Positions 53,062 through 62,777 are shown, numbered from the stretch's first letter. The stretch is DNA of 64,000 nt from Pseudoxanthomonas composti (GCF_004122095.1 NZ_SAWZ01000003.1:1-64000), one strand, 5' to 3'. Program-made: numbers and translations. Notes: generated by a model not told the origin, from the letters alone.

Positions 53062-53577
53062 GAGGGCCCCGGGCTTGGGAATTGAGGACGGAGAGGGTAG
53101 GAAGGCATCGCGATCGGGCCTGGCGGTCGCCCGCGGCGTCGGCGCTTCGCGGTCGCGTCGGGGAGGAGAGAGTGGCCCAGACGCGCATCGGCGCGGCATG
53201 GTGAGGGTGTATCGCAGGAGCGGGCGAGCGGTGGCCTCGTCCGCTGACCAGGCATGCGGCGTCAAGCCGAGCCAGATCCGCTGTCATGTTCTTCCGCATT
53301 GTGTCCCCTGCGTCACGCCCGTCGCTGGGCGCTCCTCCCTGTGTAACCGCAACGTGGCGCGCGCTTGGTCGGAGCTGCGTACGCCTGCGGTGATTGCCCC
53401 TTGTTCGCACCAGCTCCATGTTGGCGCCTGATGTTGCAGTGCAGCGAAAACCGTACTCACGATAGCAACAACCGCGACGCAAGTCACATTCAGCGCGATC
53501 GCGAAATCGGTCTCTGGTGGATGCAAGAACGGCGGATCGGCCTTCGGCCGGACAGTCGGGCTGCTACCCTTTGCGCC
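53062..53577. other. Divergent intergenic region, no gene seen
   Basis: The 516 bp lie between the divergent GT4 and ubiA genes and should contain both promoters. Long open frames here lack similarity and ribosome binding sites. The base composition is less GC-skewed from 53400 to 53500, near ubiA. No operator or RNA could be assigned. Confidence 0.5.
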
Positions 53578-54471
53578 ATGGCTTCCGAACACCTGAATAC
53601 GCCGGCCGCGCCGCGCCCCGGGCGCTGGCTCTCCTACTGGAAGCTGATCCGGGGCGACCGGCCGATCGGGGCCTTGCTGCTGCTGTGGCCGACCTGGTGG
53701 GCGCTGTGGCTGGCCGCCGACGGCCTGCCGCCGTGGTGGATCCTGCTGGTGTTCACCGCCGGGGTCTGGCTGACCCGGTCGGCCGGCTGCGTCATCAACG
53801 ACTACGCCGACCGCTGGCTGGACCCGCAGGTCGAACGCACCAAGACCCGCCCGCTGGCCACCGGCGCGGTGTCCGGACGCGAGGCGCTGGTGGTGTTCGC
53901 GGTGCTGATGCTGGTGGCCTTCGTGCTGGTGCTCACGCTCAATGCGCTGACCATCGGGCTGAGCTTCATCGCGCTGTTCCTGGCGGCCAGCTACCCCTAC
54001 CTCAAGCGCTACACGCACCTGCCGCAGGTGTACCTGGGCCTGGCCTTCGGCTTCGGCATCCCGATGGCCTTCGCCGCCGTGCAGATGCGGGTGCCGATGG
54101 TGGCCTGGGTGTTGTACGTGGCCAACATCCTGTGGGCCACCGCCTACGACACCTGGTATGCCATGGTCGATCGCGAGGACGACCTGCGCGCCGGCTCGCA
54201 TTCCACGGCCATCCTGTTCGGCCGGCACGATCTGGCGATCCAGGCGCTGCTGTACACCCTGGTGTTCCTCGCCCTGGCCGCGGTCGGCGGGCTGGCGGGG
54301 CTGGGCCCTGTCTACTGGCTGGCGCTGCTGGTGGCCATCGGCCTGGTGGCCTACGAGTTCCGGCTATGCCGGCATCGCGAACGCGGCGCCTGTTTCCGCG
54401 CCTTCCTGCACAACAACTGGGTCGGTGCGGTGGTCTTCGCCGGCATCGTGGGCGATCAGCTGCTGCGCTGA
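53578..54471 (+). CDS. ubiA: 4-hydroxybenzoate octaprenyltransferase
   Basis: An integral membrane prenyltransferase of 297 residues for ubiquinone synthesis. The first aspartate-rich motif is [18 protein letters not shown] and the second [32 protein letters not shown] and [12 protein letters not shown] are further family hallmarks. ATG 53578 gives the common UbiA length and N-terminus ([14 protein letters not shown]); the in-frame 5' extension is not conserved-looking. Confidence 0.96.
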   Translation: MASEHLNTPAAPRPGRWLSYWKLIRGDRPIGALLLLWPTWWALWLAADGLPPWWILLVFTAGVWLTRSAGCVINDYADRWLDPQVERTKTRPLATGAVSGREALVVFAVLMLVAFVLVLTLNALTIGLSFIALFLAASYPYLKRYTHLPQVYLGLAFGFGIPMAFAAVQMRVPMVAWVLYVANILWATAYDTWYAMVDREDDLRAGSHSTAILFGRHDLAIQALLYTLVFLALAAVGGLAGLGPVYWLALLVAIGLVAYEFRLCRHRERGACFRAFLHNNWVGAVVFAGIVGDQLLR

Positions 54472-54649
54472 ACCCGGGCATCGGCGCACGCCGCTGCCGG
54501 CCGGCGTATGGCGTGGCCATCGCACTGCATCGCGATGCCGCCATCGTGCCTGACACATGGGTCATCAAAGCCCGTAGACGAAGGTACAGCAGACGTTTTG
54601 ACGCACTGCGGCGACCATGCAGCCTCCCCACGAGGCAAAGGCGACCGGC

Positions 54650-56083
54650 ATGGCAGACCCGCACCCGTCATCCCTGCAGGAAGGCGTCATGGCGCGCGCC
54701 GCGCTGCGCTGTGCGGCCTGGGCCGAGAAATGGTTCCCCGATGCCTATGTCTTCGCCGTGCTGGGCGTGGTGATCGTGGCGCTGTGCGCGATGGCCTTCG
54801 GCGCCACCCCCAAGGCCACGGCCGAGGCCTTCGGCGGCGGTTTCTGGAGCCTGATCCCCTTCACCATGCAGATGGCCTTCGTGGTCATCGGCGGCTACGC
54901 GGTGGCGACCGCGCCGATCGTGGCGCGCTTCATCGACCGCCTGGCGCAGGTGCCACGCACCGGCCGTGGCGCGGTGGTCTATGTCGGCCTGGTGAGCATG
55001 CTGGCCTCGCTGCTGAGCTGGGGCTTTTCGCTGGTGTTCGGCGGGCTGCTGGTGCGCGCCCTGGCCAAGCGCAGCGAGCTGCGGATGGATTATCGCGCCG
55101 CCGGCGCGGCCGCCTACCTGGGCCTGGGCGCGGTGTGGGCCATGGGCCTGAGCTCCTCGGCCGCCCAATTGCAGGCCAATCCGGCCAGCATGCCGCCGGG
55201 CCTGGTGGAAATCACCGGCGTGCTGCCCTTCACCGAGACCATCTTCCTGTGGCAGTCGATCCTGCTCACCGCGGTGCTGATCGTGGTGTCGCTGCTGATC
55301 TGCTGGGTCACCTCGCCCTCGGGCAAGGCCGCGCGCACCGCCGAGGATTTCCCGGATGCGGCCCTGGCCGAGCCGGACAAGTCGCTGCCGCCGCGCGCGC
55401 GTCCGGGCGAGTGGCTGGAATACAGTCCGCTGCTGACCGTGCTGCTGTCGCTGCTGGCCTTCGGCTGGCTGTTCAGCGAGTTCGCCGCCAAGCCCGTCGT
55501 CACCGCGATCGCCAACCTCAACACCTACAACTTCCTGTTCCTCTCGCTGGGCCTGCTGCTGCACTGGCGGCCGCGCAGCTTCCTCAACGCCGTGGCCAAG
55601 GCCGTGCCCAGCACCACCGGCGTACTGATCCAGTTCCCGCTGTACGGCGGCATCGCCATGATGCTGACCGGCGCCAAGGGCGCTGACGGCGACACCCTGG
55701 CCCACCATCTTTCGCAGCTGTTCGTGCACGTGGCCACGCAGGACACCTTCCCGGCGGTGATGGGGGTGTACTCGGCCATCCTGGGCTTCTTCGTGCCCTC
55801 CGGCGGTGGCAAGTGGCTGATCGAGGCGCCCTATGTCATGCAGGCGGCCAACGAGCTGCAGTCGCACCTGGGCTGGGCGGTGCAGGTCTACAACGCCGCC
55901 GAGGCGCTGCCCAATCTGATCAATCCGTTCTGGATGCTGCCGCTGCTGGGCGTGCTGGGGCTGAAGGCGCGCGACATCGTCGGCTTCACCTTCATCCAGC
56001 TGCTGGTGCACATCCCGCTGGTGATCGGCCTGCTGTGGCTGCTGGGCATGACTTTGCCGTACGAGCCGCCGGTCATACCTTGA
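54650..56083 (+). CDS. atoE: Short-chain fatty acid transporter (AtoE family)
   Basis: A 477-residue permease with about 12 helices. AtoE-type features are WAEKWFPDAYVFAVLGVVIV, GFWSLIPFTMQMAFVVIGGY, SMLASLLSWGFSLVFGGLLV, LTVLLSLLAFGWL and VPSGGGKWLIEAPYV. Family members take up short-chain fatty acids such as butyrate. No ato catabolic genes adjoin. ATG 54650 follows GAGGCAAAGG; an in-frame ATG 54617 would add 11 residues. Confidence 0.9.
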   Translation: MADPHPSSLQEGVMARAALRCAAWAEKWFPDAYVFAVLGVVIVALCAMAFGATPKATAEAFGGGFWSLIPFTMQMAFVVIGGYAVATAPIVARFIDRLAQVPRTGRGAVVYVGLVSMLASLLSWGFSLVFGGLLVRALAKRSELRMDYRAAGAAAYLGLGAVWAMGLSSSAAQLQANPASMPPGLVEITGVLPFTETIFLWQSILLTAVLIVVSLLICWVTSPSGKAARTAEDFPDAALAEPDKSLPPRARPGEWLEYSPLLTVLLSLLAFGWLFSEFAAKPVVTAIANLNTYNFLFLSLGLLLHWRPRSFLNAVAKAVPSTTGVLIQFPLYGGIAMMLTGAKGADGDTLAHHLSQLFVHVATQDTFPAVMGVYSAILGFFVPSGGGKWLIEAPYVMQAANELQSHLGWAVQVYNAAEALPNLINPFWMLPLLGVLGLKARDIVGFTFIQLLVHIPLVIGLLWLLGMTLPYEPPVIP

Positions 56084-56100
56084 AAGCAGGAGTGAGGGGG

Positions 56101-56173
56101 GAGGAGTGAGGAGTGAGTAAGAGCAACAGCAAAGCCTCGCTTGGCTCTTGCTTTCCCTCACTCCTCACTCCTC
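56101..56173. repeat. 17 bp inverted repeat at the atoE/comF convergent junction
   Basis: GAGGAGTGAGGAGTGAG at 56101-56117 and its exact complement CTCACTCCTCACTCCTC at 56157-56173, separated by 39 nt. They lie between the stops of atoE (56083) and comF (56191). The same 17-mers occur at the bioC junction (59652-59791). Likely forms a long hairpin serving both directions. Confidence 0.85.
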
Positions 56174-56190
56174 TTCGCTCACTCCTCGCC

Positions 56191-56895
56191 TCAAGCCACG
56201 CGCGCGCAGACCCAGGCGTCCACGCGGGGCACGCCGGCCTGGGTGAGGGCGCGGGCGGCCGCGTGCAGGGTGGCGCCGGTGGTCATGACGTCGTCGACCA
56301 GGGTCACGTGATCGGGGAGGGATTGGCCGGGCGGCACGGCGAAGGCCTGGCGCAGGTTGCGGTGGCGCGCCTCGGCTTCCAGCTCGGACTGCGCGGCGGT
56401 GTCGCGCACGCGGCGCAGCAGTCCCGGTTGGCGGGGCAGCGCCAAGTGCTGGGCCAGGTCCCTGGCCAGCTGGTCGGCCTGGTCGTAGCCACGTCGCGAC
56501 AGCCGCCGCGGATGCAGGGGCACCGGCACCAGGGTGCCGGCGGCGCAACCGGAGAAATGCTCGGCCATCAGCTGCGCCATCAGGCGTCCGGCGGCCAGGT
56601 CCTGATGGAACTTGAAGCGCGGCACCAGCCGGTCCAGCGGGAAGCCGTAGACGAAGGCCGCCGCGGCATGATGCAGCGGCGGCGGCTGTTGCAGGCAGTG
56701 GCCGCAGGGACTGGCGGTGCCGGTCGGGGTGTCCAGGGGCAGGGCGCACTGCGGACAGGCCAGGTGGTTCCAGGGCAGCGCCTGGCGGCAGGCCAAACAC
56801 AGGTCCAGGCCCGCATGCCCCGGCTCGCCGCACAGCAGGCAACGCGGGGACAGCACGGCCAGGCCGAGTCGTTGCAACCAGCGTTCGCGCTTCAT
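56191..56895 (-). CDS. comF: ComF family protein
   Basis: A 234-residue protein with an N-terminal zinc ribbon (CLLCGEPGHAGLDLCLACRQ, CPQCALPL, CGHC) and a C-terminal phosphoribosyltransferase fold with the PRPP loop VTLVDDVMTTGATLHAA. VPVPLHPRRLSRRGYDQAD is the ComF hallmark. Needed for DNA uptake in competent bacteria. ATG 56895 fits; the in-frame upstream start adds 25 unlike residues. The 314 bp to bioF hold no clear feature beyond two divergent starts. Confidence 0.93.
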   Translation of the reverse strand: MKRERWLQRLGLAVLSPRCLLCGEPGHAGLDLCLACRQALPWNHLACPQCALPLDTPTGTASPCGHCLQQPPPLHHAAAAFVYGFPLDRLVPRFKFHQDLAAGRLMAQLMAEHFSGCAAGTLVPVPLHPRRLSRRGYDQADQLARDLAQHLALPRQPGLLRRVRDTAAQSELEAEARHRNLRQAFAVPPGQSLPDHVTLVDDVMTTGATLHAAARALTQAGVPRVDAWVCARVA

Positions 56896-57209
56896 CGCAT
56901 TCCTTGGCTCGCTCGGACGGGCCTCCGGCCCGACCCTTGGACTGTAAGCGCTGGCTGGGTCCGGCGCCATGATCCGACCCGGCCAGGGGTGGACCTGTGC
57001 GAAGCGCCCGCTTGCGCGTATCGTTCAGCGCAGGTCGAGCCCGCAGGGCGAGGGCATGCCCTCATCCGCCTGGTGGCATCCAGGCACGTCAGCGGCTCGG
57101 AGTTCCCGGAACATGCGGTGGCCGCGCAGCGGGGCACGCAACGATCAATGGAGTGTCGCCCCGTGCAAGTCCAGTACGTCTCCCTCGACAGCGCCGGATC
57201 GAGCGCGCC

Positions 57210-58430
57210 ATGAGCCGCCCCGACCTGTCCGAACGCGTCGGCGCCCTGCGCAAGCTGCGTAGCGCCCAGGACCGGCTGCGCGAGCGGCGCACCATCGCCC
57301 GTCGCGATGGCGCCCGCGTGGAGGTCGACGGCCGCTGGCTGACCGCCTTCTGCAGCAACGATTACCTGGGCCTGTCCCAGCAGTTCCGCGTGGTCAACGC
57401 GCTGGCCGATGCGGCCACCCGCGGCGGCGTGGGGGCAGGGGCCTCGCCACTGGTGTGCGGTCATCACGCCGTGCACGAAGCCCTGGAGCGCGAGGTCGCC
57501 GACTGGCTGGGCTATCCACGGGCCTTGCTGTTCGGCAGCGGCTACCTGGCCAACCTGGCCGTGCAGCAGGCGCTGCTGCTGGAGGAAGGCGATGTCTGCG
57601 TGCAGGACCGGCTGAATCACGCCAGCCTGCTCGATGCCACCCGCCTGGCTGGCTGCCGCCTGCGCCGCTATCCGCACGCCGACCCGGAGGGCGCGATCCG
57701 CCAGCTGCGCAGTGCCGCCGAGGGCGCGGCGATGCTGGTCACCGATGGCGTCTTCAGCATGGAGGGCGATGTCGCCCCGCTGCGCGCGCTCAGCCTGGCC
57801 GCGCGCGTGCAGAAGGCCTTGTTCTATGTCGATGACGCCCATGGCGTCGGCGTGCGCGGACCCGATGGCCGTGGCAGCGTGGCCGAGGCGCGGCTGGGCC
57901 TGGAGGAAGTGCCGCTGCAGCTGGTGACGCTGGACAAGGCCATGGGCGGCTATGGCGCAGTGGTGGTGGGCCAGGACGCCTTGATCCAGCACCTGGCCGA
58001 AACCGCCCACCCCTACGTCTACACCACCGCCCTGCCGCCGGCGGTGGCGGCCGCCAGCCTGGAAGGGGTGCGCCTGGCGCGCAAGGAGCATTGGCGCCGC
58101 GCCAACCTGGGCGATCTGGTGACCCGCTTCCGCAACCGCGCCCAGGCCGCGGGCCTGCAGCTGACGCTGTCCGATTCGCCGATCCAGGCCCTGGCCTGCG
58201 GCGAGGACGCACAGGCGCTGGCGTGGTCGGCCGCCTTGGAGCAGGCGGGCTACCTGGTCACCGCCATCCGTCCGCCCAGCGTGCCCGAGGGCAAGGCGCG
58301 CCTGCGCATCACCCTGTCGGCCATGCACGCGCCGGGCGAAGTCGATGCCCTGGTCGACGCGCTCGCCCGCACCCGTGACGCGCTGGCCGTGCGCACGGCC
58401 GCAGCCGAACCGGCCGGACTGGAAGGCTAG
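57210..58430 (+). CDS. bioF: 8-amino-7-oxononanoate synthase
   Basis: A PLP enzyme of 406 residues that joins pimeloyl thioester and alanine in biotin synthesis. Evidence is [38 protein letters not shown], the substrate-Asp region [17 protein letters not shown] and the PLP lysine in [19 protein letters not shown] 57210 starts [16 protein letters not shown]. No bioB, bioD or bioA lies in the window. Confidence 0.95.
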   Translation: MSRPDLSERVGALRKLRSAQDRLRERRTIARRDGARVEVDGRWLTAFCSNDYLGLSQQFRVVNALADAATRGGVGAGASPLVCGHHAVHEALEREVADWLGYPRALLFGSGYLANLAVQQALLLEEGDVCVQDRLNHASLLDATRLAGCRLRRYPHADPEGAIRQLRSAAEGAAMLVTDGVFSMEGDVAPLRALSLAARVQKALFYVDDAHGVGVRGPDGRGSVAEARLGLEEVPLQLVTLDKAMGGYGAVVVGQDALIQHLAETAHPYVYTTALPPAVAAASLEGVRLARKEHWRRANLGDLVTRFRNRAQAAGLQLTLSDSPIQALACGEDAQALAWSAALEQAGYLVTAIRPPSVPEGKARLRITLSAMHAPGEVDALVDALARTRDALAVRTAAAEPAGLEG

Positions 58431-58598
58431 GACCCAGCCGGGAAGCGAGCAGCATCAGCGAAAGGCAGGGCGAAGTGTCCCGGCCTCCCAGCGGCGTCAC
58501 GCACCGCAGCTGTCGTCGCCTGATCTTTCCAACGCAAGGCCAACCGCGCCCGCGCCTCGCAATGGGCATCCGCCATCGCCGCTGCCCATGCTTCTATC

Positions 58599-58681
58599 TC
58601 GTTCCTCGTTCCTCGTTCCTCGTTCCTCGTTCCTCGCTCCTCTCGCACCGCACCGCCCCCGCACCACCCCCGCACCACCCC
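58599..58681. repeat. Short tandem repeats upstream of bioC
   Basis: Five perfect copies of TCGTTCC run from 58599 to 58633, followed by one variant TCGCTCC. An 11-mer, CGCACCACCCC, is then present twice (58660-58681). They fill part of the 337 bp between bioF and bioC, which otherwise holds no convincing gene. Confidence 0.9.
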
Positions 58682-58767
58682 AACACAGCGTTGACCCCAC
58701 GGCGCCCACCACCGGCGCACGCTGCGGGACAATGGGCGACGCTGCCGCTGTCCAAGATGCTCTCGCC

Positions 58768-59646
58768 ATGACCTTGTTCGACCCCCGCCATGTCCGTTGC
58801 GCCACCGCGCGCGCGGCGTCCACCTACGATGACGCCGCCGTGCTCCAGCACGAGGTGGAAAAGCGCCTGCTGGAATCGCTGGAGTACCTGGCCGATCGCG
58901 TGCCGCAGGTGGCCCTGGACGTCGGCAGCGGGCCGGCCCACGCCGCCGCCGCCATGCGCAAGCGCTGGCCCAAGGCGCAGGTGCTCGCGCTGGACATGTC
59001 CTTGCCGATGCTGCGCCAGGCCAGGAAGCAGTCCGGCTGGTGGAAGCCCTTCGGCCGCGTGTGCGCCGATGCGCAGGCGCTGCCGCTGCTGGACAACAGC
59101 GTCGATGTGATCTTCAGCAACCTGTGCCTGCAATGGGTCGAGGACCTGCCGGCGGTGTTCGCCGGCTTCCGTCGCGTGCTCAAGCCCGGCGGATTGCTGC
59201 TGTGCTCCACCTTCGGCCCGGAGACCTTGGTGGAACTGCGCGAGGCCTTCGCGGGCGATGCCGCCCCGCACGTCAGCCCGTTCGCGCCGATCGCCTCCTT
59301 CGGCGATGCGCTGATGCGCGCCGGCTTTCGCGACCCGGTGCTGGACCGCGACCGCCTGACCCTGACCTATCCCGATCTGCCCGCCCTGATGCGCGAGCTA
59401 CGCGCCATCGGCGCCACCAATGCCCTGCAGGCCCGTCGCCGAACCCTCACCGGGCGCGCGCGGTTCGCCGCGGCCACCCAGGCTTATGAGGCAGAGCGCC
59501 GCAGCGACGGCACCCTGCCCAGCACCTGGGAGGTGATCTACGCCCACGCCTGGGCGCCCGAAGGCGGCGCGCCGATCCGCGAGGGCGGCCGCGATATCGC
59601 CTCGGTCCCGATCGCGGGCATCCCTATCAGGAGAAAGAAGGAGTGA
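58768..59646 (+). CDS. bioC: Malonyl-ACP O-methyltransferase
   Basis: A SAM-dependent methyltransferase of 292 residues that starts the pimeloyl route to biotin by methylating malonyl-ACP. Motif I is VALDVGSGPAHAAAAM, motif II region VIFSNLCLQWVEDLPAVFAG, then FRRVLKPGGLLLCSTFGPET. The C-terminal part with MRELRAIGATNALQARRRTL is BioC-specific. ATG 58768 fits the family start; ATG 58732 is in frame but lacks support. Confidence 0.92.
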   Translation: MTLFDPRHVRCATARAASTYDDAAVLQHEVEKRLLESLEYLADRVPQVALDVGSGPAHAAAAMRKRWPKAQVLALDMSLPMLRQARKQSGWWKPFGRVCADAQALPLLDNSVDVIFSNLCLQWVEDLPAVFAGFRRVLKPGGLLLCSTFGPETLVELREAFAGDAAPHVSPFAPIASFGDALMRAGFRDPVLDRDRLTLTYPDLPALMRELRAIGATNALQARRRTLTGRARFAAATQAYEAERRSDGTLPSTWEVIYAHAWAPEGGAPIREGGRDIASVPIAGIPIRRKKE

Positions 59647-59651
59647 GCGGA

Positions 59652-59791
59652 GAGGAGTGAGGAGTGAGTAAAGGCGAGGAGTGAGCGGGGAGGAGTGAGG
59701 AGTGAGTAAGAGCAAGGGGTGAGTCGCGAGAAGTGGCATGCGCACCTTGCACCGCTTTTGCGCTTGTCTCACTCCTCACTCCTCACTCCTC
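59652..59791. repeat. 17 bp inverted repeats at the bioC/SnoaL convergent junction
   Basis: GAGGAGTGAGGAGTGAG occurs at 59652-59668 and 59690-59706. Its complement CTCACTCCTCACTCCTC occurs at 59768-59784 and, overlapping, at 59775-59791. The element lies between the bioC stop (59646) and the next stop (59797), as at 56101-56173. Flanking words (AGTAAGAGCAA left, CGCTCACTCCTCGC right) are also shared. Confidence 0.88.
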
Positions 59792-59796
59792 TGCGC

Positions 59797-60219
59797 TCAC
59801 TCCTCGCTTCCCCCTACCTGCGCGATCCAATCCTCAAGGTTGTAATAGTTGGTCACGCGCGCGATGCGACCGTCGCGGAGATCGAAGAACGCCCCGCCCG
59901 GCAGCACATAGGTCTGGCCGCGCGCTTCGGGCAGGCCCTGGTCGGTGTGGTGGTAGGTACCGTGCACGACGTACTCGGCCGCCGCATGGGTGCCGTCGGC
60001 CGAGGCGATGATGCGGATCTCGCGCAGCTGCTCGCTGTAGCTGGCATTCATGCGCGCCAGGAACGCGGCGAAGGTGTCGCGACCGGTTTCGCGCGGGCCC
60101 TGGTTGAGGTCGTGGGCCACATCGTCCGTCAGCAGCGCCAGCATGGCTTCCCACTGTCCGGCGTTGAAGGCTTGGTAGTAGCGGTCGATCAGGTCGAGCG
60201 TGTCGTGCATGGCAGTCAT
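59797..60219 (-). CDS. SnoaL-like / ketosteroid isomerase-related protein
   Basis: A 140-residue protein of the NTF2-like fold: LDLIDRYYQAFNAGQWEAML, LTDDVAHDLNQGPRETGRDT, VVHGTYHHTDQGLPEARGQ and FFDLRDGRIARVTNYYN. Such proteins are cytoplasmic with varied small-molecule roles; function cannot be set from sequence. Confidence 0.87.
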   Translation of the reverse strand: MTAMHDTLDLIDRYYQAFNAGQWEAMLALLTDDVAHDLNQGPRETGRDTFAAFLARMNASYSEQLREIRIIASADGTHAAAEYVVHGTYHHTDQGLPEARGQTYVLPGGAFFDLRDGRIARVTNYYNLEDWIAQVGGSEE

Positions 60220-60255
60220 GGGGGTACCGTCATGGGTGGGGAAAGCGAAAGGGGT

Positions 60256-60864
60256 TCACAACAAGGATTCGGCCAGGTCCCGGTGGAAGAAGTACACCTC
60301 CTGCACCAGGAATTTCCAGCGCGTGTTCCAGGTGCGGAACGCGCTGGTGGGCGTGGCCGACACGCGCGCCTGGATGCCGCTCTGCCGCGCCAGGCGCATG
60401 GCCCGCGCCATGTGCAGCGGGTCGCTGACCAGGATGGCGCTGTGCAGCCCGTTGGCCTGCATCACCAATGCGGCCTGCTGCATGTTCTGCTGGGTGGTGC
60501 GCGAGACCGTCTCGATCAGGATGTCGCCCTCGGGCACGCCCTGCCGTAGCGCGTAGCGGCGCGCCACCTGCGATTCGGCAAAGCGCGCGCCGGTGCCGAA
60601 GCCGCCGGTGAACAGCAGCTTGGGCGCCAGCCCGCGGCGATAGAGGTCGATGCCGTGACGCAGCCGCTCCTCCAGCACCGGGGAGGGCTTGGCGTCGTAG
60701 GCGGCCGCGCCGAGCACGATGATCACGTCCGAGGCAGCGGCATCATCGCGCGCGCCGGTCCACTCGATATAGCCGGCCACGCCGACCAGCCACAGCAGCA
60801 CCAGCACGAGCAGGCGCAAGCACCAGCCCCAGAAGCCGGTGCGCTGGCGCCGGCGCCGGCTCAT
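60256..60864 (-). CDS. YdcF/ElyC family (DUF218) membrane-anchored protein
   Basis: A 202-residue protein. One N-terminal transmembrane helix (FWGWCLRLLVLVLLWLVGVA) precedes a DUF218 domain with DVIIVLGAAAYD, LLFTGGFGTGARFAESQVA, TVSRTTQQNMQQAA and ILVSDPLHMARAM. ElyC/SanA relatives affect envelope integrity in E. coli. Start at 60864 overlaps the stop of the dehydratase-like gene (ATGA). Confidence 0.88.
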   Translation of the reverse strand: MSRRRRQRTGFWGWCLRLLVLVLLWLVGVAGYIEWTGARDDAAASDVIIVLGAAAYDAKPSPVLEERLRHGIDLYRRGLAPKLLFTGGFGTGARFAESQVARRYALRQGVPEGDILIETVSRTTQQNMQQAALVMQANGLHSAILVSDPLHMARAMRLARQSGIQARVSATPTSAFRTWNTRWKFLVQEVYFFHRDLAESLL

Positions 60865-61823
60865 GCGGCGGCCAGCCAGGGCAGGGCCGCCAGGTCGACG
60901 TTGCCGCCGCTGAGGATGACCCCGACTCGCTTGCCGGCCAGCGCCTCCCGGCGCGACAGCAGCGCCGCCAGGGCGATGGCCGAGGAGGGCTCCACCACCT
61001 GCTTGAGCACCTGCCACAGCAACTGCATGGCGGCGATGGTGTCGGCGTCCTCGACCGTGACCGCCTGCGCGCGATGGGCCAGCAGCAGCGCAAGATTGGG
61101 CGCGCCGAGCTTGCCACGCAGGCCGTCGCAGACCGTGTCCGGGACGATGTCGGTGCGCAGCGCGCCGGCGGCCAGCGAGGCGGCGCCATCGGCGGCCCCG
61201 GCCGGCTCGGCCAGCCACAGTTCGGCCTGCGGCGCGCGCCCGTGCAGGGCCAGGGCGGTACCGGCACCCAGCCCGCCGCCGCCCAGCGGGGCGATGACCA
61301 CGTCCAGCCCGCCGCTCTGGGCCAGCAGCTCCAGGGTGGCCGTGCCCTGGCCGGCGATGACCCGGGCGTCGGCGTAGGGGTGGACCAGTTCGGCGCCGGT
61401 CTCGGCCTGGACCTGGGCGCACATGGCCTCGCGGGCCTCGATGCTGGGCGCGCACAAGTGCAGCACCGCGCCCTGGCGTTCGATCGAGGCGCGCTTGGCG
61501 GCCACGGCGTTGTCCGGGACGATCACATGGCAAGGGATGCCGCGCGTGCGCGCGGCCAGGGCCAGGGCCGCGCCATGGTTGCCGGAAGAATGCGTCACCA
61601 CGCCCCGGGCGGCGGTGGCCGCCTGCAGCGACCACACTGCGTTGCAAGCGCCGCGGAACTTGAAGGCGCCCACCCGCTGCAGATGCTCGGCCTTGAAGAA
61701 CAGCCGCGCGCCAGTGAGCGCATCCAGGGTGCGGCTGGTCAGGACAGGCGTGAGCTGGGCGTGCGGCGCGATCCGGGCGGCGGCGTCGATGACGTCGTCG
61801 AACGTGGGGAGCTGGCTGGGCAT
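60861..61823 (-). CDS. Threonine/serine dehydratase-like PLP enzyme
   Basis: A 320-residue fold type II PLP enzyme. The lysine is in GAFKFRGACNAVW, the substrate loop in SSGNHGAALALAA, the phosphate loop in PLGGGGLGAGTAL and a C-terminal SGGNVDL. Lacks the ACT domain of biosynthetic IlvA, so it is of the catabolic threonine dehydratase/serine racemase/hydroxyaspartate dehydratase size. Exact substrate not determinable. Confidence 0.9.
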   Translation of the reverse strand: MPSQLPTFDDVIDAAARIAPHAQLTPVLTSRTLDALTGARLFFKAEHLQRVGAFKFRGACNAVWSLQAATAARGVVTHSSGNHGAALALAARTRGIPCHVIVPDNAVAAKRASIERQGAVLHLCAPSIEAREAMCAQVQAETGAELVHPYADARVIAGQGTATLELLAQSGGLDVVIAPLGGGGLGAGTALALHGRAPQAELWLAEPAGAADGAASLAAGALRTDIVPDTVCDGLRGKLGAPNLALLLAHRAQAVTVEDADTIAAMQLLWQVLKQVVEPSSAIALAALLSRREALAGKRVGVILSGGNVDLAALPWLAAA

Positions 61824-62004
61824 GCCGAAAAGATTAACCCATCGTCACGGCGGTCCAGCGCCGCTGCGTGTCAAAGTGCGGCCCTGGGATCGCGCGCCTG
61901 AGGCCGGCCCGCACGGGGCGCGGAAAGCCCTGGAAATTAAGGACGGATTCAATGCGGCGTGCCCAGACTCCAACTTCCATACGGTGCCGACCGGGGGGTC
62001 CACC

Positions 62005-62556
62005 ATGAAGCTTCGCTCGCTCCTGCTTGTCGCCGTGGCCGCGCTCCCGCTGTCGGGCTGCGCCACCTACGACTACGCCGGCGGCGGTGGCGCCGGCGGC
62101 TACTACCGCGGCGCGCCGTCGGTGCGCTACTACGATCCCTACGGCTACCCGGCTTACGGCTACGGTTACTACGGCGGTGGCTACTACGGCGGCTACGGCG
62201 GCTATGGCCGCTGGAGCGGCTATCCCTACTACGGCGGGGGTGGCTATTACCCGTATCCGGTCTACCCGGTGCGTCCGCGGCCGCCACGCCCGGAAGGCCC
62301 GCGTCCGCCGGACCGCCCGCCATCGCAGCGCCCGCCGCGCGGCGACAACGCGCCGCCGTGGCGCAACCCGCCGACCAATGTCGGCCGCCCGTCCAGGCCG
62401 CCGCGGGACGACGCCCGCCCGCCACGTCCTGCCGGTGCACCGGCGATGCGCCCGGCGCCTGCGGCGCGCCCGCCCCGGCCGGTCAGCGCGCCACGGCCGG
62501 TGACTCCGAGAAGCCCGTCGCAGAATCCGCCGTGGAGGCGTCAGGCCGAGCCTTGA
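62005..62556 (+). CDS. Gly/Tyr-rich then Pro/Arg-rich lipoprotein
   Basis: A 183-residue protein with a lipoprotein signal (LLLVAVAALPLSGC). Residues about 24-90 are a low-complexity Gly-Tyr region (YGYYGGGYYGGYGGYG) and residues about 92-183 are Pro/Arg-rich. No enzymatic fold is visible; such proteins are surface or outer-membrane associated, function unknown. ATG 62005 is the only start giving the signal. Confidence 0.75.
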   Translation: MKLRSLLLVAVAALPLSGCATYDYAGGGGAGGYYRGAPSVRYYDPYGYPAYGYGYYGGGYYGGYGGYGRWSGYPYYGGGGYYPYPVYPVRPRPPRPEGPRPPDRPPSQRPPRGDNAPPWRNPPTNVGRPSRPPRDDARPPRPAGAPAMRPAPAARPPRPVSAPRPVTPRSPSQNPPWRRQAEP

Positions 62557-62714
62557 GCGCTTGCTTTAACGCCAGCCGCCACGCAAGCTTGCGCGACTTG
62601 ACCGGTTGCGTCGTTTTCTGACGTCTCCTTAAGTCAAAGCGTTCCATGTCGACGTCCGGTGGACACTCTGGATCCCCCCTGTTCCGGCCCTGCCGGACGT
62701 CGGCGCCTAAACAC

Positions 62715-62743
62715 CACAACGCCCGGTCCTGCCGGGCGTTGTG
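62715..62743. terminator. Strong hairpin, probable terminator
   Basis: CACAACGCCCGG pairs with CCGGGCGTTGTG around loop TCCTG. The T-tract is weak (CTTTGTG on plus, GTGTTTAGG on minus). It lies 158 nt past the lipoprotein gene. The 490 bp from 62557 to 63046 also hold a G12 tract and a second hairpin, and no gene. Confidence 0.6.
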
Positions 62744-62777
62744 CTTTGTGGGATTCGTGGGGGCTGACGCGTCGTTC

